Source: Sarcophilus harrisii (lineage: Eukaryota > Chordata > Mammalia > Dasyuromorphia > Dasyuridae). Taken from it: DNA of 64,000 nucleotides. A program made the position numbers and the translations under genes. The stretch covers positions 16,089,001-16,153,000 of the forward strand of contig NC_045431.1 of the NCBI RefSeq assembly GCF_902635505.1, written 5' to 3'. Each line of letters starts with the position of its first letter. Within the stretch, counting starts at the first letter, position 1. Below are positions 32,446 to 44,445 of this stretch, piece by piece. A model generated the notes under the pieces. The model was not told the DNA's origin. It did no database searches and was given only the letters and a program-made list of their open reading frames with translations.

Positions 32446-32777
32446 TTGTTCATACTCTGCTTTTCTAAAGTTGTGTCCTCACAACTTGGGAGTAAGAGTT
32501 AATCCGCCTCCACAATAAAATGAAAAACACAGTGTTGGCCAATATTTACAGATCAACTGATATCAGAAGATTCATGGATTCAGGCTCCTCCAGATGACTA
32601 ATACCAACCAATGCCAAAGAGTTACCGTCAAGAAGAAGACTAAAAATATTTTCTGATGATGAGGAGAGTGGAAATTGTGCAATGTTCCCTGAGCGAAAAA
32701 CGGAAATGATACCAAATAGTACAAGCACAAAATTAAAAAAAAACAACAAAAAAAAACAAAAAAAAAAAACAAGCGGT

Positions 32778-32877
32778 CCACCTGGCTTTGATCTCTGAAT
32801 TTTGCCCTGAGATTTTGTTCTTTCAGAACGACACACGAATGTTGATTCTGTGATTAGACGTTCAATCTAATTTTCTA
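32778..32877 (-). repeat. unassigned repeat, right arm of an imperfect inverted pair
   Basis: Reverse complement of the 32097-32196 unit (shared TGAATTTTGCCCTGAGATTTTG). An A-rich run (32728-32770) sits just inside it. Confidence 0.65.
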
Positions 32878-32879
32878 CA

Positions 32880-33430
32880 GCAAATTTTTGTCAGCGATGA
32901 CTAATGCTGAATGAAAGCATAATGCTAGTTGGCAAGTGGAGGACAGATGAAGTTATCTTTCAAAGGTCAAATCTCCTTGGACTCCTCCTCCTCTAGATCT
33001 TCAAGGACTGGAAATAGGTTTTGTGTTTCTGGAACCTGATCGCCACCTCCAATTCAGCTCTTGTATGTTGGATTTGGATGACTTTTTCAATTTGGGTCAT
33101 TCTTAGATTATCACTAAGAGCTAAGCAAAGGGCTCACTTTGCTCACTAAGCAAAGGGCTCAAAGTAAGGCTCTGTGTGTTTATGTACACAGTGAGATGTA
33201 TAGATGTGCACACACATATTTTTACATACATAGGTGTGTATACTTTGCATATACCCATGTATGCATACAGATTATGTGAATATTCTGTATGTGTGCATAC
33301 ACTTTTATTTTCAAATTTTCAAAATTCAAAATTTATTTTCAAAATAAATAAGGTTTTCTTCTTCCCCTGTCTGGAAAAGAGTATTCCACAGCCAACTTAA
33401 TGAATATGGATTTAGGAAAGACTAAGAGAT
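32880..33430. other. unique DNA with a diverged TG/TATG-rich part
   Basis: 33175-33310 is rich in ATGTATAC-like words (a decayed microsatellite). Nothing else is recognised. Confidence 0.4.
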
Positions 33431-33434
33431 GATG

Positions 33435-33605
33435 ATAAGAGGCAGGCAGAGTAGAGTGGATAGAGAGCCCTGGGCTTGGAATCAAAAAGATCTGAATTCA
33501 AATCCAGCCTCAGACACTTAATCTGTGTGACCCTGGGTGAATCACTTAACCCCTATTTGCCTCGGTTCCTCATCTGTAAAATGGGGATACAGTGGAGAAG
33601 GAAGT
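33435..33605 (+). repeat. CORE-SINE (MIR/Mar type), sense
   Basis: GTAGAGTGGATAGAGAGCCC, GAATTCAAATCCAGCCTCAG, TCTGTGTGACCCTGGGTGAA and CTCATCTGTAAAATGGGGAT. Confidence 0.85.
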
Positions 33606-34019
33606 TACAGATCATTTAGGATCTTCGCCAAGAAAAAGGACATAAAGTCCATATAGTCAAGAGGAGGAGGACATAAGTGAACAAGACAGATGCAGTTCTC
33701 TCTCCCAGAAGTACAATTAGCTAAGAGGTAGGGAGGGGGCTTCAGCTGAAGTTGAAATGGAGCGTGGTGGAGAACACTGTTCAGGTCACGTGGATTGGTC
33801 ACTTCCCAGGGAGCTGTCATGAGGCTCTAAAATCCAGAATTATTTCTAAAATGGCAAAATATTTGGAATGGATTCAGTGACTGAGCTTCACAAAAACATC
33901 CCTGAAGGACTGCTTAAGGAACTGAGTGAGACTTAGGGGAGCATCTTCTTGTATGTCTCTAAGACTAAATTGATACATGCAGATGGTACAAATGTGCCCG
34001 ACACACTTACAAAACACAA

Positions 34020-34330
34020 TTTCTATCAAGAAGAAAACCTGGGTCTGCCTGGAACACACTCGCTCCTTCCTCATCTCTGCCTCTCAGAATCCTATTTTTT
34101 TAAAACTCAGCTTGGATGCCCCTTATTCCAAGAAGTCCACCCAACCTTCTTTAATTTACCCAGTAAAATATTTATTTGTATATATGTCATATCCCTACCC
34201 TATTCCCATCTCAAAAAAATATTCTATCTGATACTGTCAGACTCTTACACCCTGTGTCATAAAATCCTCAACCCAAAGCATGATATTTTGCATACAGTGA
34301 CTGATAAATATTATTGTTGAATTGGATCGA
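34020..34330 (+). mobile_element. L2 C-terminal and 3' end, sense
   Basis: TCATCTCTGCCTCTCAGAAT, AACTCAGCTTGGATGCCCCT, CAAGAAGTCCACCCAACCTT and CTGATAAATATTATTGTTGA. The LINE order is ORF2 end, 3' UTR, AATAAAT-type terminus. Confidence 0.75.
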
Positions 34331-34334
34331 AGCC

Positions 34335-35145
34335 ATCCCCAGCTTATAAAACATCCTATTTGTAAATGACCTTCAAAGAAGCTGCCTTTTGTCCCTTGAT
34401 TTAAAACATTTGGTTCGTTAACCAAGTTATAAGTATCCAGGATTGTCTGTCCTACTATATCCCCAGTTAGGAAAGCAACAAAATTGGTTATTTAGTGGTC
34501 CCAGAGGCTAGCCGGGTTAACTGTATGTTTGATATCAATAAGAGCTAACATTTAAATAGCATTTTAAGAGTTTGCAAAGGGTCTGGGCCCTCCTGTTTCC
34601 CCAACACATAGCATCTCTCTGTCCAGGTATACACCATGAGGGGTGCTCCTGGCCCAGACTCCTGCCCCAGTATCCACAGACCTCTCTTACCCTTGTCCCT
34701 ATGGTAACTAGACTTGGAAAAATGACACCCTGTGATTGATTTCCTTGGATAACTTATTTGGGATTTGGTTTTCTGTTTTCCAGAAGTTGGGCAGGATAGG
34801 GGAGGGGAGGGAGAGAAGATTGCCACTTCTTATTGATAACCCACCATCTTGGTTCTATTTCTTCATCAAATTCTGAAATGTGAGAGTGCATATGGTGCAG
34901 GGATTTCTGGTGAGGGAGGCAGTTCTCGTGACCTTATGGCTATATCTTTGATTCAGGTACAATATGAGATATATAGACTTCTGCAGGCTAGTCTAAATGC
35001 TTAATCATCACCTACAGTGTTATTTTAATGGGAAAATGCATTCAAAGTCCCAAGCAAAGTTCTGAGCAAAATCTGTTAATAAAGCAGCAGCCTCCTATAC
35101 CAGTAACTCCTTAACTAGTAATGACTGAATCACACATTTAATTAT
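34335..35145. other. unique DNA, nothing assigned
   Basis: A MIR-like scrap may lie at 34535-34580 (ATAAGAGCTAACATTTAAAT). Otherwise nothing is recognised. Confidence 0.35.
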
Positions 35146-35149
35146 TACT

Positions 35150-35305
35150 TTAATCTCTTTTTCATCTCTTATTGCCAAAGCTAGCATTTCTCATACAATA
35201 TTGAATAGTAATGGTGATAGTGGGCAACCTTGTTACACCCCTGATCTTATTGGGAATGGTTCTAGTTTATCCCCATTACATATGATGCTTACAGACAGTT
35301 TTAAA
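35150..35305 (-). mobile_element. LINE-1 ORF2 reverse-transcriptase scrap, antisense
   Basis: AATAGTAATGGTGATAGTGG, GCAACCTTGTTACACCCCTG, GTTCTAGTTTATCCCCATTA and TGATGCTTACAGACAGTTTT. The antisense encodes the L1 palm region just after the FADD motif. Isolated fragment. Confidence 0.75.
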
Positions 35306-35309
35306 TAGA

Positions 35310-36255
35310 AACACATTTAATCATGAAGAGCAAAGCAGGGAACTCATATTTTAGTGGAGAATCACTGTGTCTGAAAGTTTTTCGGCTGCAAGGTAGACGG
35401 AAAGGTCGCCTGGTCCTTAGGGCGCAGCAGGGAAACAGATGGAAATGCTTTATCTCTTTTGTCACGTCGGTCATGGTGGACCACTTGACAGTCCCAAGAG
35501 CTTCAAATTCTAGCTCTTCAATTGACGTGGCTCTGGAAGCTGCAGGCTGCCTCCTGGACGGGAACTGTGGGCTTTGGGCTGGAAGTATCATTGTTCCAGA
35601 GCCTCTCAGGCTCAAGTTTTCTCTGCCAGGATCTGGGGGCAGACAGTAGTCAGGGGGCATTGGTAGCCTGGTATCAGGGTACCTTGAAATCTCTGCCCAG
35701 CCAGACCTATGAGGGGCAGTTGCTCAGCAGGACTGAACATGGCTGGCCACTTCTCCACAAGAGTCGCTTCCTGGAGTGATGGCTACAAAGGCTGAGCTCT
35801 GAGCAGTGGCCCGAGGGCCACTGCCATGCCCACGGCTATGTGCCAGTCTTCCAGTTGGGTCGGTAATTCCTGCTAATGAGGATAAGGAAGAGGGGCCCCT
35901 CTCTAGAATGATTTCTCCTCCTAGTGATGGCTGGGGGAGCTGGCTCAGAAAGTTGCCTGAGAGCTGGGAAGTTCCCAAGGCTCCTGAGTATAGGACCCGG
36001 GGCTGCCTCCATCAAGGCCCTGGAGGAGACTGTTGTAAGATGATGATGGCATTTTTCCTTGTGAGGTACATACTGATTCATGTCTCTCCTTCCGGGGTCT
36101 TGATACTTTAGCACCTGGGAGAATCGTATCCAGTCATAGATCAAAACACATTGATCAATCAAACTAAAATGGGAGGGAGGGAGCATATTTGTAAATGGTC
36201 ATCAAATGACAGGACAGATGGAAAACACTTTGCTATTCAAATGTTATCTATTATT
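35310..36255 (-). other. unassigned stretch with a long minus-strand frame broken once
   Basis: On the minus strand one reading frame runs from about 35978 to 35301 (226 codons) with a single in-frame TGA near 35724. It contains SIEELEFEALGTVKW and TKEIKHFHLF. I recognise no family, there is no poly-A tail, and plus-strand frames overlap. This could be chance in a low-stop region or an old retrocopy. Not annotated as a gene. Confidence 0.3.
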
Positions 36256-36259
36256 AATA

Positions 36260-36485
36260 TTAAACCAATAGCTGACATTTCGGTCCCATACTTCAAGGCT
36301 TACAAAACACTTTATTAACTCATTAAAGAGTCACAAAGAGTCTTGGGGAATAAATGCTCTTGACATTTTATCCCCATTTCCCAGACAAGGAAACTGAAGC
36401 TTTGAGAAATCAAATGATTTTCTGTGATCACATAACTAGTGTGTATCAGAGGCAGGAAGTCTGGTTCTCTTTCCACTTTAAATTA
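36260..36485 (-). repeat. MIR, antisense
   Basis: AATAGCTGACATTTCGGTCC, TTATCCCCATTTCCCAGACA, AAGGAAACTGAAGCTTTGAG and ATCACATAACTAGTGTGTAT are in antisense MIR order. Confidence 0.8.
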
Positions 36486-37132
36486 TTCTCTCTCCCAGAG
36501 ACTGGAGTCCCTTATTCATCCATTATTGGCAAACTTCAGGGGAAAATAGGGCACGCATCCTTTCATCATTTTATTTCATCAGAACATTCCAGCTCTTGTC
36601 TGGAAAGATACTAATCTCATTGGAGTGATGGACAAGTCAGATTGATGCTTTCGAGGGTAGAGATCTGGTTTCAAACACCAACTTCATCTGAAATAGATCA
36701 TCATAATAAGAATGCCTATTTTTTATGCATATACTTCATTTATGTTCAAAAAAAATCAAGAGTTGGGGTTTTTGATCAAATATGAATTTTGCAACATCTG
36801 GGTCTGATTACACTATCTAAGCAAATGGAATTCTTTTCAAGGGGGAAAAAGTGTTTTAAATTTTCATTAAAATGCCATAAAGAGAGTATTTGGATATAGT
36901 AGCCCCTGTAAGATTTCTCCAGTGCCTTTGACCTCCGAGAATTCATGTCAGACTGTTGGTCAGTCAATACTATAACTTAAGTTTTTGAGTTTTTCTTTTA
37001 AAAAAGCTTTTCTTTAAAAAAAAAAAAAACAATTTTTTTTGAGTTTTTCTCATGCACAGAGCATACATTGATTTCAAGAGCAGGAGACAAGAAGAGAAAA
37101 GACCCAAATCTAACTCTTAAGGAGCTTGCAAT

Positions 37133-37368
37133 TTAGGTAATTTGTATATTATTGGAGTCTATAGATTTCAAGGACTCATGAATTTGGAAGGAAAAGAAAA
37201 TTACATTTTTTTTCACTAGCTCTAACTGAAAGCGAGCATCTCTTTCATTTATGAATGTACATACCCATATATACATATATAAATATGTATATATGTTCAT
37301 AACTCCATAGATTTTCACAGATTGTCAAAAGATCCATGACACAAAAAAGGTTAGGAATGCATAATTTG
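37133..37368 (-). repeat. hAT-like element (GGTTCTTAAC type), antisense copy
   Basis: GGAGTCTATAGATTTCAAGG, GACTCATGAATTTGGAAGGA, AGATTGTCAAAAGATCCATG and AAAAGGTTAGGAATGC are the reverse complement of the 4735-4935 element. An AT-rich TATATACATATAT run lies in the middle. Confidence 0.6.
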
Positions 37369-38621
37369 GGAGTGATACCTCTGAGAAATACAGGCCCAAG
37401 AGGCCATAGGGAGTTTTGTCAAGTCAGGAGAGTTTTAATTGTTCCCAGTCAGCTGGAAAAAAAATACCCAACGAGCCTGATATCATGTGTCGTCCCAGCC
37501 TATACCAGGAAAACCCACAGGCAGATCCAATTTTTCATTGGTTGTCGAAAGCTGTTCTGATGCCCCCTGTTAGATGAGGAACTAAACCCAACCACTACTT
37601 CTCTTCTTGGGTATTCCACAGCCCAAAAAGGATCTAGTGGGTTTGCCAGTGGCTTCTAAAATGACTAATTTCATAAATTAAAAAAAAATTAGTCCTTCTC
37701 AAGACATCCTCGGCTTAAGAGAACACTTCCATTTGGGACTATCAAGTTTGCTTTTCTTTTTACCTGGCACCGATTGGTGTTTTGTACCCTGGAGGGAATT
37801 TAGACAAAACCTCAGGGAAAAAAAACCTGCTTAATCTGAAGGGTTGTGAAACAGTGGAAAGGAACACTTTACTAAGGAGGGTGAAAGAACCCAGTTCTGA
37901 GGGAAAGGGATGGTGTCAATTCCCCTTCTTTTTTAACTGCTTGCAGAAGCATAGTGGATAAAAGAAGCAATCTTGCTATGGAGAGATTCTGCTTTCTTGT
38001 CTCTCACTGGCTCTGGGACCCTGCACGTCACTTAGCCCATCTGTGCTCCAGGTAATGTGGCTGGGCTACCTGTCCTAGGAATTGTCCATATTAGTATTGG
38101 GAATTAACATATTAATATACTAATGAAAACATCTATCCAGATGGACTTCTTGAGCCACCTTGTTCCATGCAATCAGACTTCAGTGAACTAGAACTCAGTC
38201 CACAAGATTCTCAGTTTGCCAGAAATCTGATCATACTCCACATTGAGGAGAAAAAAATAAGTGAATGAGAACAAAACAAATTGATATCAGGGATTTGCTT
38301 AAAAAAAAAAAAAAGAACAAAATCTAAGTCCAATGGCTTTTCTCGCCATCCATAGGTACTCTTTGACCATAAGGATCCTTCAGTGTCACTCAAGCCAAAT
38401 CTGAGTTTTTCATCCTAGATCTCAGAATATTGGAACTGCACCCATCTGGAAGGCACTAGCACCCAACACGCTCCATCTCCATATTCACTCCAAAGGCTAT
38501 TAAGTCATTCTCCCAGGGTTCCCTAAATCAAGGATCAAATCTAACTCTAAACTGGGGATTTCCACCCAAAAGAATGCACAAATGGCCTCAAGTCCCTACT
38601 GGGATAAACTCACAAACTAGT

Positions 38622-38748
38622 CGGTCAATAATCATTTATTAAGCACTTATGTCCCAAGTATGTTTAAAAAAAATGCAAAAACAGTCCTTGACTCAAGGAG
38701 CTAATGTTTTAATAGAGAAGGCAGTTACAATTAGGTACATACAGGGGT
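38622..38748 (-). repeat. L2 3' end, antisense
   Basis: GTCAATAATCATTTATTAAGC, AAAAACAGTCCTTGACTCAA and GGAGCTAATGTTTTAATAGA are the antisense L2 3' end. It runs directly into the GA-rich tract. Confidence 0.85.
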
Positions 38749-38750
38749 GT

Positions 38751-38936
38751 GTGTGAGAGAGACAGAGATTGGCAGAAAGAAAAAGAGAGAGGGGGGAAGA
38801 AGGAGGGGAAGAGAGACACACACAGAGACAGACAGAAAGACAGAGACAGAGAGAGAGACAGAGACAGAGAGAGAGAGAAGAGAGAGAGATAAAGAGAGAG
38901 AAAGAGAAAAAGAGAGAGAGAAGAGAGAAAGAAAGA

Positions 38937-38974
<38 letters not shown>
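38751..38974. repeat. purine-rich (GA)n/(GAGACA)n tract, 224 bp
   Basis: Nearly all G and A with scattered C (GACAGA units). It begins at the end of an L2 3' fragment. The Arg/Glu-rich and Ser/Leu-rich frames across it are repeat artefacts. Confidence 0.95.
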
Positions 38975-38979
38975 CATGG

Positions 38980-40120
38980 AAGGCTTTATTTGGAGGAACT
39001 GGACAGGTTTCTCATAGGAGATAAGACTTAAGCTAATGCTGCTTCTTTAATGTCATTTCCACTGATAAAATCATACTGGTTTCTGATGTGGGACCAGATA
39101 AGAATGCTGAGGATTTGGGGGCAGAAGCTTTTTGTTTTGGATTCACCAGCAGTGGCCAGGTTACCTGAAGGAGCAGTGGCCAGGTCACATGTCCACAGGT
39201 GTTCTTCCTAAGGTAATGGCCTTAGACTGGAAGCCCAAGACTCTTTGAACTCCAGGGGAGTATGGATCCTCTTTATCTTGAGGGCAAAGCTGTCGCCCCT
39301 CCAGAGTCCATCACTGACAGAAGGAGAAAGAAATCCAATGAAGAGTAGTTCTCAAAAGGGAGAGACTAGGGACCAGAAGTGAAAATCTGGAGCATCCTTA
39401 GCGTGGAGAAAACCTAGGACAAAGGCACTAGATAGGAAGAATTCCACACCAGGAACTTAGGCTGGCGGGGTCAGACCGTATTGTGTACAGATGGGAGTAA
39501 TGGGAGTATGGGAAGTATAGGAGTATAGGAAGGGAAAAGGTCAGAAGGACCAGAATAGGAGGTCGGAGAGGGCTCACTCTAACCCTGGTGATAAGAAAGA
39601 GCGCTGAAGCTCCTGACCAGTGAGCCGTACGGCCCAGTCAGACCAAGAAAGGTAAAACTGGGGTTAGAGGCTAAGAAGAGAGAGTGCATGGGAAAGATGC
39701 TGCAAAGGCAGCAATGATGAGAATAATAACAAGTTACACATAAATGGGAGGGAGACGAGGGAGAGTAAAGATTCGGCTGACGCGCCCTCAGCAGTCACAA
39801 GGAAGTTAGGAGGAGGAGGACAGAGAGGGGGGTTGAGGACAAAAGTCCCTCCCAGCTTCCCCAGTGCCCTGTTCCCCACTCTGGGATACATCCTGGGCAG
39901 CGGCATCAAGGATTCCCTCCATCCTTAGGAGCTTTCGCCATAGTGAATCACAAACTCCCCAAGTAGATCTTTTTGACCATTTCTACCTTATTGGTCACAG
40001 AACCGGTGGGGTTTTCTCCACATCCCTTCATGACTTGCAGGAATTGGGAGTGAGGGCTAATGGCTACAGTGAATGAATAAAGCTGAATTGACTAAACTAA
40101 TTAATGAATTAATACAATGA
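38980..40120. other. unique DNA with one short direct repeat
   Basis: AGCAGTGGCCAGGTTAC and AGCAGTGGCCAGGTCAC occur 29 bp apart (39147-39195). 39490-39540 has GGAGTATGGGAAGTATAGG repeats. No gene is recognised. Confidence 0.4.
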
Positions 40121-40124
40121 ATGG

Positions 40125-40272
40125 ATGAATTTATTCAATAACAATGAGTGAATAAGACATTTATTACATGCTTGTTCTGTGTAAAATGCTGGGGATATAA
40201 AGAGAGAAGAAAAGAGTCCGCCTCCCAAAGAGCCCCGTTCTCATGGGACAGATGGGACAGACAGAAGATTTC
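40125..40272 (-). repeat. L2 3' end, antisense
   Basis: AAGACATTTATTACATGCTT, GTAAAATGCTGGGGATATAA and AGCCCCGTTCTCATGGGACA are antisense L2 words. Confidence 0.75.
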
Positions 40273-40984
40273 AGCTGCAAGTTGGGCAGAACCATCCCAT
40301 GTTGTTAAGGTTCAGGGTCAGAACAATCTCCTGTGCTTTGCTGTACTGATAAAAATCATAGTTTTTTGGTGCCAAACCATGTGGTGGTGCCAAGGATTTG
40401 GTGATGAGGGCTTTCTCTCTTTTCAGTCTTTGGGAGCTATGGCTGGAGGAGGGATCCCTGGGCGTCGAGTCAGGGGCTGCTTCCTAGGATGATAGCTGAG
40501 GACACGGGACTGGATGCATGGCCATTCCAAACCTTCTTATAATATCCCAAGGAACTATGGGCCTTCTCCAACACAGGTACCACCTAAATTCTCCATCAGA
40601 GCCTGTCAGACAGAAAGAAGTAGAGAAACTTCCCTGTTTAATGGAGTAAAAATGTTTAAACAGGCCATTCAAGGCCCTCTTGGGACAGGTTCTGAAACAG
40701 CAGCACAGAAGCTCTTCCCCTGGCTCCAGACAACCATCTCTGACTGGACATTTCCTCTGATAGATAGGATGGCCAATCTGGCTTGTATCCACTTCTGATC
40801 CAATCGGTAGGATTTGTAGCAGGGATGGTGAGCCTGTCTTCCCTTTTGACACCATTGAATTCATATTTCTGGATCTTAATTTTCTTTCCTTGATGATTTA
40901 CTTTACATAAAGAACTCAGGAAATCTAGGCCTAAATTTTCCAGGCTGGCTATAGATAGCATTCTTCACACCTGAGGATCCTGCT

Positions 40985-41335
40985 TTGTACTTTAGACAGT
41001 GATCCTAAGCTCCATCTTCTCCCCTTCTCTAGATTTCATAACTTCGTGACATCATCCCTGAATCGGCAATTTCTCCAGTTCAAACTTTCTGTGTGTGCTT
41101 TTGACTTCATCCCTTCCCATCTTCTCAAGTGGCTTGTTCCACAATCACCCTTTCTCTCTCTGAGCTCTGATCTTCTCTTTTTACTGGGTCCTTCCCTCTT
41201 GCCTACACAAATGCCCAAGTCACCCCTCTTCTTAAAAAATAACTTCACTGGACCCTGACATTTATTATAGCTATCATCCCGTGATATCCTGTATCTTTCT
41301 ACCTGTATCATAGTCTTGTATCTGTTCTACCTATT
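40985..41335 (+). mobile_element. L2 ORF2 fragment, sense (part 1)
   Basis: GACTTCATCCCTTCCCATCT, CCTTCCCTCTTGCCTACACA, CTTCTTAAAAAATAACTTCA, CTGGACCCTGACATTTATTA and AGCTATCATCCCGTGATATC match the L2 reverse-transcriptase N-terminal region. The same element appears to resume at 42025 after later insertions. Confidence 0.7.
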
Positions 41336-41354
41336 AGAGCAAATATATATATAT

Positions 41355-41685
41355 GGTTTTGGACATGACTAATGGGGAAATTAGGAGAGGGATTGGACTG
41401 TGAATATTTGTTGTTGTTCCAATTTGGAGGCTGGTGAAGTTGGAGAGAGGGGAAATAAATAAATGCTTGTTAATTGAAAAAATAATTAATAAAAAAAGAA
41501 AAACCTGCATTCAGAGAAAGAATTGATAAATAGAAGTAGGTATAGAATGTTACATATATGTTGTATGCATATATATATATGTAAAATTATTCTCTCTATA
41601 TGTTTTTTGTGTCTAATGGTAACCATCTCTAGAGTGGGGGAAAAGGCAGAAAATAAAGAAATTTACATGATAAATTAATTCATTT
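41355..41685 (+). mobile_element. two L1 3' UTR pieces inserted in L2
   Basis: First: CTAATGGGGAAATTAGGAGA, TTTGTTGTTGTTCCAATTTG, AATAAATGCTTGTTAATTGA. Second, from about 41500: CTGCATTCAGAGAAAGAATT, AAATAGAAGTAGGTATAGAA. Both resemble marsupial L1 3' ends. An ATATATATAT run is in the second. Confidence 0.6.
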
Positions 41686-41689
41686 ATTT

Positions 41690-41817
41690 ATTTGTTTTTG
41701 TTGAAGCAATTGGGGTTAAGTGACTTGCGCAGGGTCACACAGCTAGGAAGTGTTAAGTGTCTGAGGCCAGATTTGAATTCAGGTCCTCCTGACTTCAGGG
41801 CTGGGCCTCTACCCACC
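41690..41817 (-). repeat. marsupial CORE-SINE, antisense
   Basis: AATTGGGGTTAAGTGACTTG, GGGTCACACAGCTAGGAAGT, GTTAAGTGTCTGAGGCCAGA and CAGGTCCTCCTGACTTCAGG. The tRNA-like head is cut off after ACCCACC. Confidence 0.9.
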
Positions 41818-42024
41818 AAATTTGTTATATTTTAAAAGCAATAGCAAATTATACAAAATACATTGGCAGTTCCATGTGCAATAATCCTTTTATTTATTTG
41901 TTATTTTATTTCATCCATATTCAGTCAATTTATTATATTTGTCTATATTTATCTACATTTATTTTAACTATTTATTATAAAAATGCTTTTTTTATTCTAT
42001 AAATTAAAAATAATATAAATTAAA

Positions 42025-43050
42025 TCCCCCCAAAATGTGTGTGCACCCAAACCTTCCACTTTGCCCTTCTCACTCCATAACCCTTTGCAATATGGTTTCT
42101 GATCTCATTACTTAACTGAAACTACTCTCCCTGAAGTTACCAGTATTCTCTCAATTGCCAAGTCTGATGACCTTTTCATATTCTTCATCCTTCTTTACCT
42201 CTCTATGGTCATTGACTGTTTTAACTCCCCTCTCTTCCTTGAGTTTTCATCACACTGAGATCTCTCCTTTTTCTGTTCCTTCCTTCCTTCCTGTCCGCTT
42301 TGTCCCTATCAGTTCCCTTTGCTGGATCATTGACCATTGCGCACCCCCAACCTGAACCTATAGAATAAGGATCTATCCCAGATCTCTTCTCTCTCCCTTT
42401 ATACTCTCTCACTTGGTGACTTCATGTGTACCCATAGTTTAAATCAGTGCCTCTGTATAGCATCTCCCAGATCGATTTATCCAATGCTAGTCTCTTCTAA
42501 GCTCCAGTTCCACATCACCACCTATCTCTTGGACGTTTCAAATGGAGTGTTCCATAACGACTTCAAACTTAACATGTTCCCCAAAGACCTCATTATCTTT
42601 CTGTCTTCTCCATTTCTGTTAAAGGTGCTACCAAACATCCAATTACTCCTTTTCCCAGCCTCAGTTTCTCTCCCTTCTTAACTCTCATTCCACTCAATTA
42701 ATTGCCAGATTTTATTGCCCCCTCCCCAGCATTTCTCACAATTATCCCCTCTCTCTACCTATATGCCGTCCTAGTAGAAATCCTGATCACTTCTTGCCTG
42801 AACTGTGGCAATAGCAATATTGATCTTCTTGTTCCATGTCATCTTCCATCAGCGATCAAAGGGATTTTCCTAAAGCGTCAATCTGACCATGTGGCTCTCC
42901 TACTCAATGTTTCTGTAGCTTCTTATTTTTAAATTTCCTTGGAATTTAATGCCTTTTACAACCTAACTCCAACTACCATCCCACTTTATTCTATCCCAAT
43001 CACTCCAGCCCTTTCCCACTAACCTGTATATTTTATATCTGCCTCTGTGG
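42025..43050 (+). mobile_element. L2 ORF2 reverse transcriptase, sense (part 2)
   Basis: Follows the L2 order with AACTGAAACTACTCTCCCTG, CCTTTTCATATTCTTCATCC, CATTGACTGTTTTAACTCCC, TTTGCTGGATCATTGACC, TATACTCTCTCACTTGGTGACTTCA, CTTAACATGTTCCCCAAAGA, TTGCCTGAACTGTGGCAATA, GATTTTCCTAAAGCGTCAAT and CTGACCATGTGGCTCTCCTA. About 1 kb of ORF2 with multiple stops and shifts. The YADD segment is degraded. Confidence 0.85.
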
Positions 43051-43054
43051 GTAT

Positions 43055-43905
43055 CATATTGTCTTCTCCCGTGCTTATAGAGCAAGCTTCGCTCCATAGC
43101 TAAGAAAGGGATTCCGATTAGGTTTGTATTAGTCTTTGATCCATGGGTTACCGTGGCCAAAGGATTTGTCACTGGATGACCTGCTCACTGGGAACAAGCC
43201 TTTCTATGCTTAGCAAGGCTGGTCCCTGGCAAGCTCATCCCCAGATGTCTTTAGGATGGCCATCCAGAGCGGCTTCAAGCTTTTCCAGTGTGGTAGAGGT
43301 CCAATGTCCTCTACTGGAATAGCCTCTATTAGCAGAGCTTGATGAAAGATGGAGAGAAGAGATAAGAAAGAAAATCATGTTTCTCTTTGTGGAATTCCTA
43401 GAAAATCAGCCCGTTTTCCCCTTCATCTTCCCCAAGCTTTGCTTGTATTTGTGTTCCCCCCCCCCAATCCTTCTTTAGATAGAAGAGGCAAATCTGAATT
43501 TCTTTTAACCAGTTTCACTTCCTTTGCTCTGGGGAGAAGTGGCCTTTGATTTCTGGGTAAAGGAATATGCTCTTTCCTTCTTATCGCACTTCCTGACAGG
43601 CCGACCTCCAAGAAGAATGTGTGTCCGTGCTCTGGGTCCAAGATGATCAGCTTGAGCTGTCCAGGGGCCTTGGGGTAAGTGATTCCCGGGGCCTGGAGTC
43701 CCCATCAGCAGTGTCTGTGATGCCTCAGTAGCTGATCGGTACAGCCTTATTCCTCACAAGGTTCACTTACTTAACTGTTTAATTCCACAACCACAAAGGC
43801 ATCTTTTACCTGGGAGAGACTTTTCCCTCTTCCTGAAATGACATTGGGGATTTCATGTGAAAAACTGGACTGCAATTGGCCAGAGAATTTTGCAGTTCTC
43901 CAATT
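43055..43905. other. unique DNA, nothing assigned
   Basis: No repeat or gene is recognised. A poly-C run of about 10 lies at 43457-43466. Confidence 0.35.
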
Positions 43906-43909
43906 AAGA

Positions 43910-44092
43910 GGCAACAGAGAGTACCAGAAGGGGCCCTTTATTTGGAAATTGAATATCCAGGCTCATGTTCTGGCTCCCCTGCCATTGACTGGCTAAAGGA
44001 AAAGGTGTTTAGTGTCTCCAAGACAGTTCCTTGGCCACCAAAGGGTGATAATAACACCTCAAAGGATTGTTGTGGGGAGACACTGATCTAGG
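43910..44092 (+). repeat. MIR-like fragment, sense
   Basis: ATTGAATATCCAGGCTCATG, GTGATAATAACACCTCAAAG and GATTGTTGTGGGGAGACACT resemble a diverged MIR. Confidence 0.45.
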
Positions 44093-44212
44093 GGCTGTGG
44101 TTATCAATTAGGAATCCACATTTCTGATGTGGATTTCTTATCTGGCCTTGCTTCTCCTTCTATTTTTCTGTTCTGAACTTCCTATTGTTTTCTCTGGAAA
44201 AGAAGTAGAAGT

Positions 44213-44442
44213 TAGGTTTCATAATGGATAGTGCACTGATCCTGAAGTCAGGAAGACTCAGATCAAAATCCTGCCTCAGTCATTTACTGTGTAGGCCTGG
44301 GCAACTCTTTAAATCCTTTGTTCGTCCTCAGTTTCCTTTTTTGTAAAATAGAGATAATGATGGCACCACTTCACAGGATTGTTGTGAGGGTTAATGAGAT
44401 TACATGTAAAAGGTGTTTGACAAACCTTAAAGTAGCTGTTAT
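44213..44442 (+). repeat. MIR, sense, full length
   Basis: TTTCATAATGGATAGTGCAC, CTGCCTCAGTCATTTACTGT, TCCTCAGTTTCCTTTTTTGT, CACAGGATTGTTGTGAGGGT and ACAAACCTTAAAGTAGCTGT, ending TTATTTAAGG. The GGA/GAA array begins at its tail. Confidence 0.88.
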
Positions 44443-44445
44443 TTA

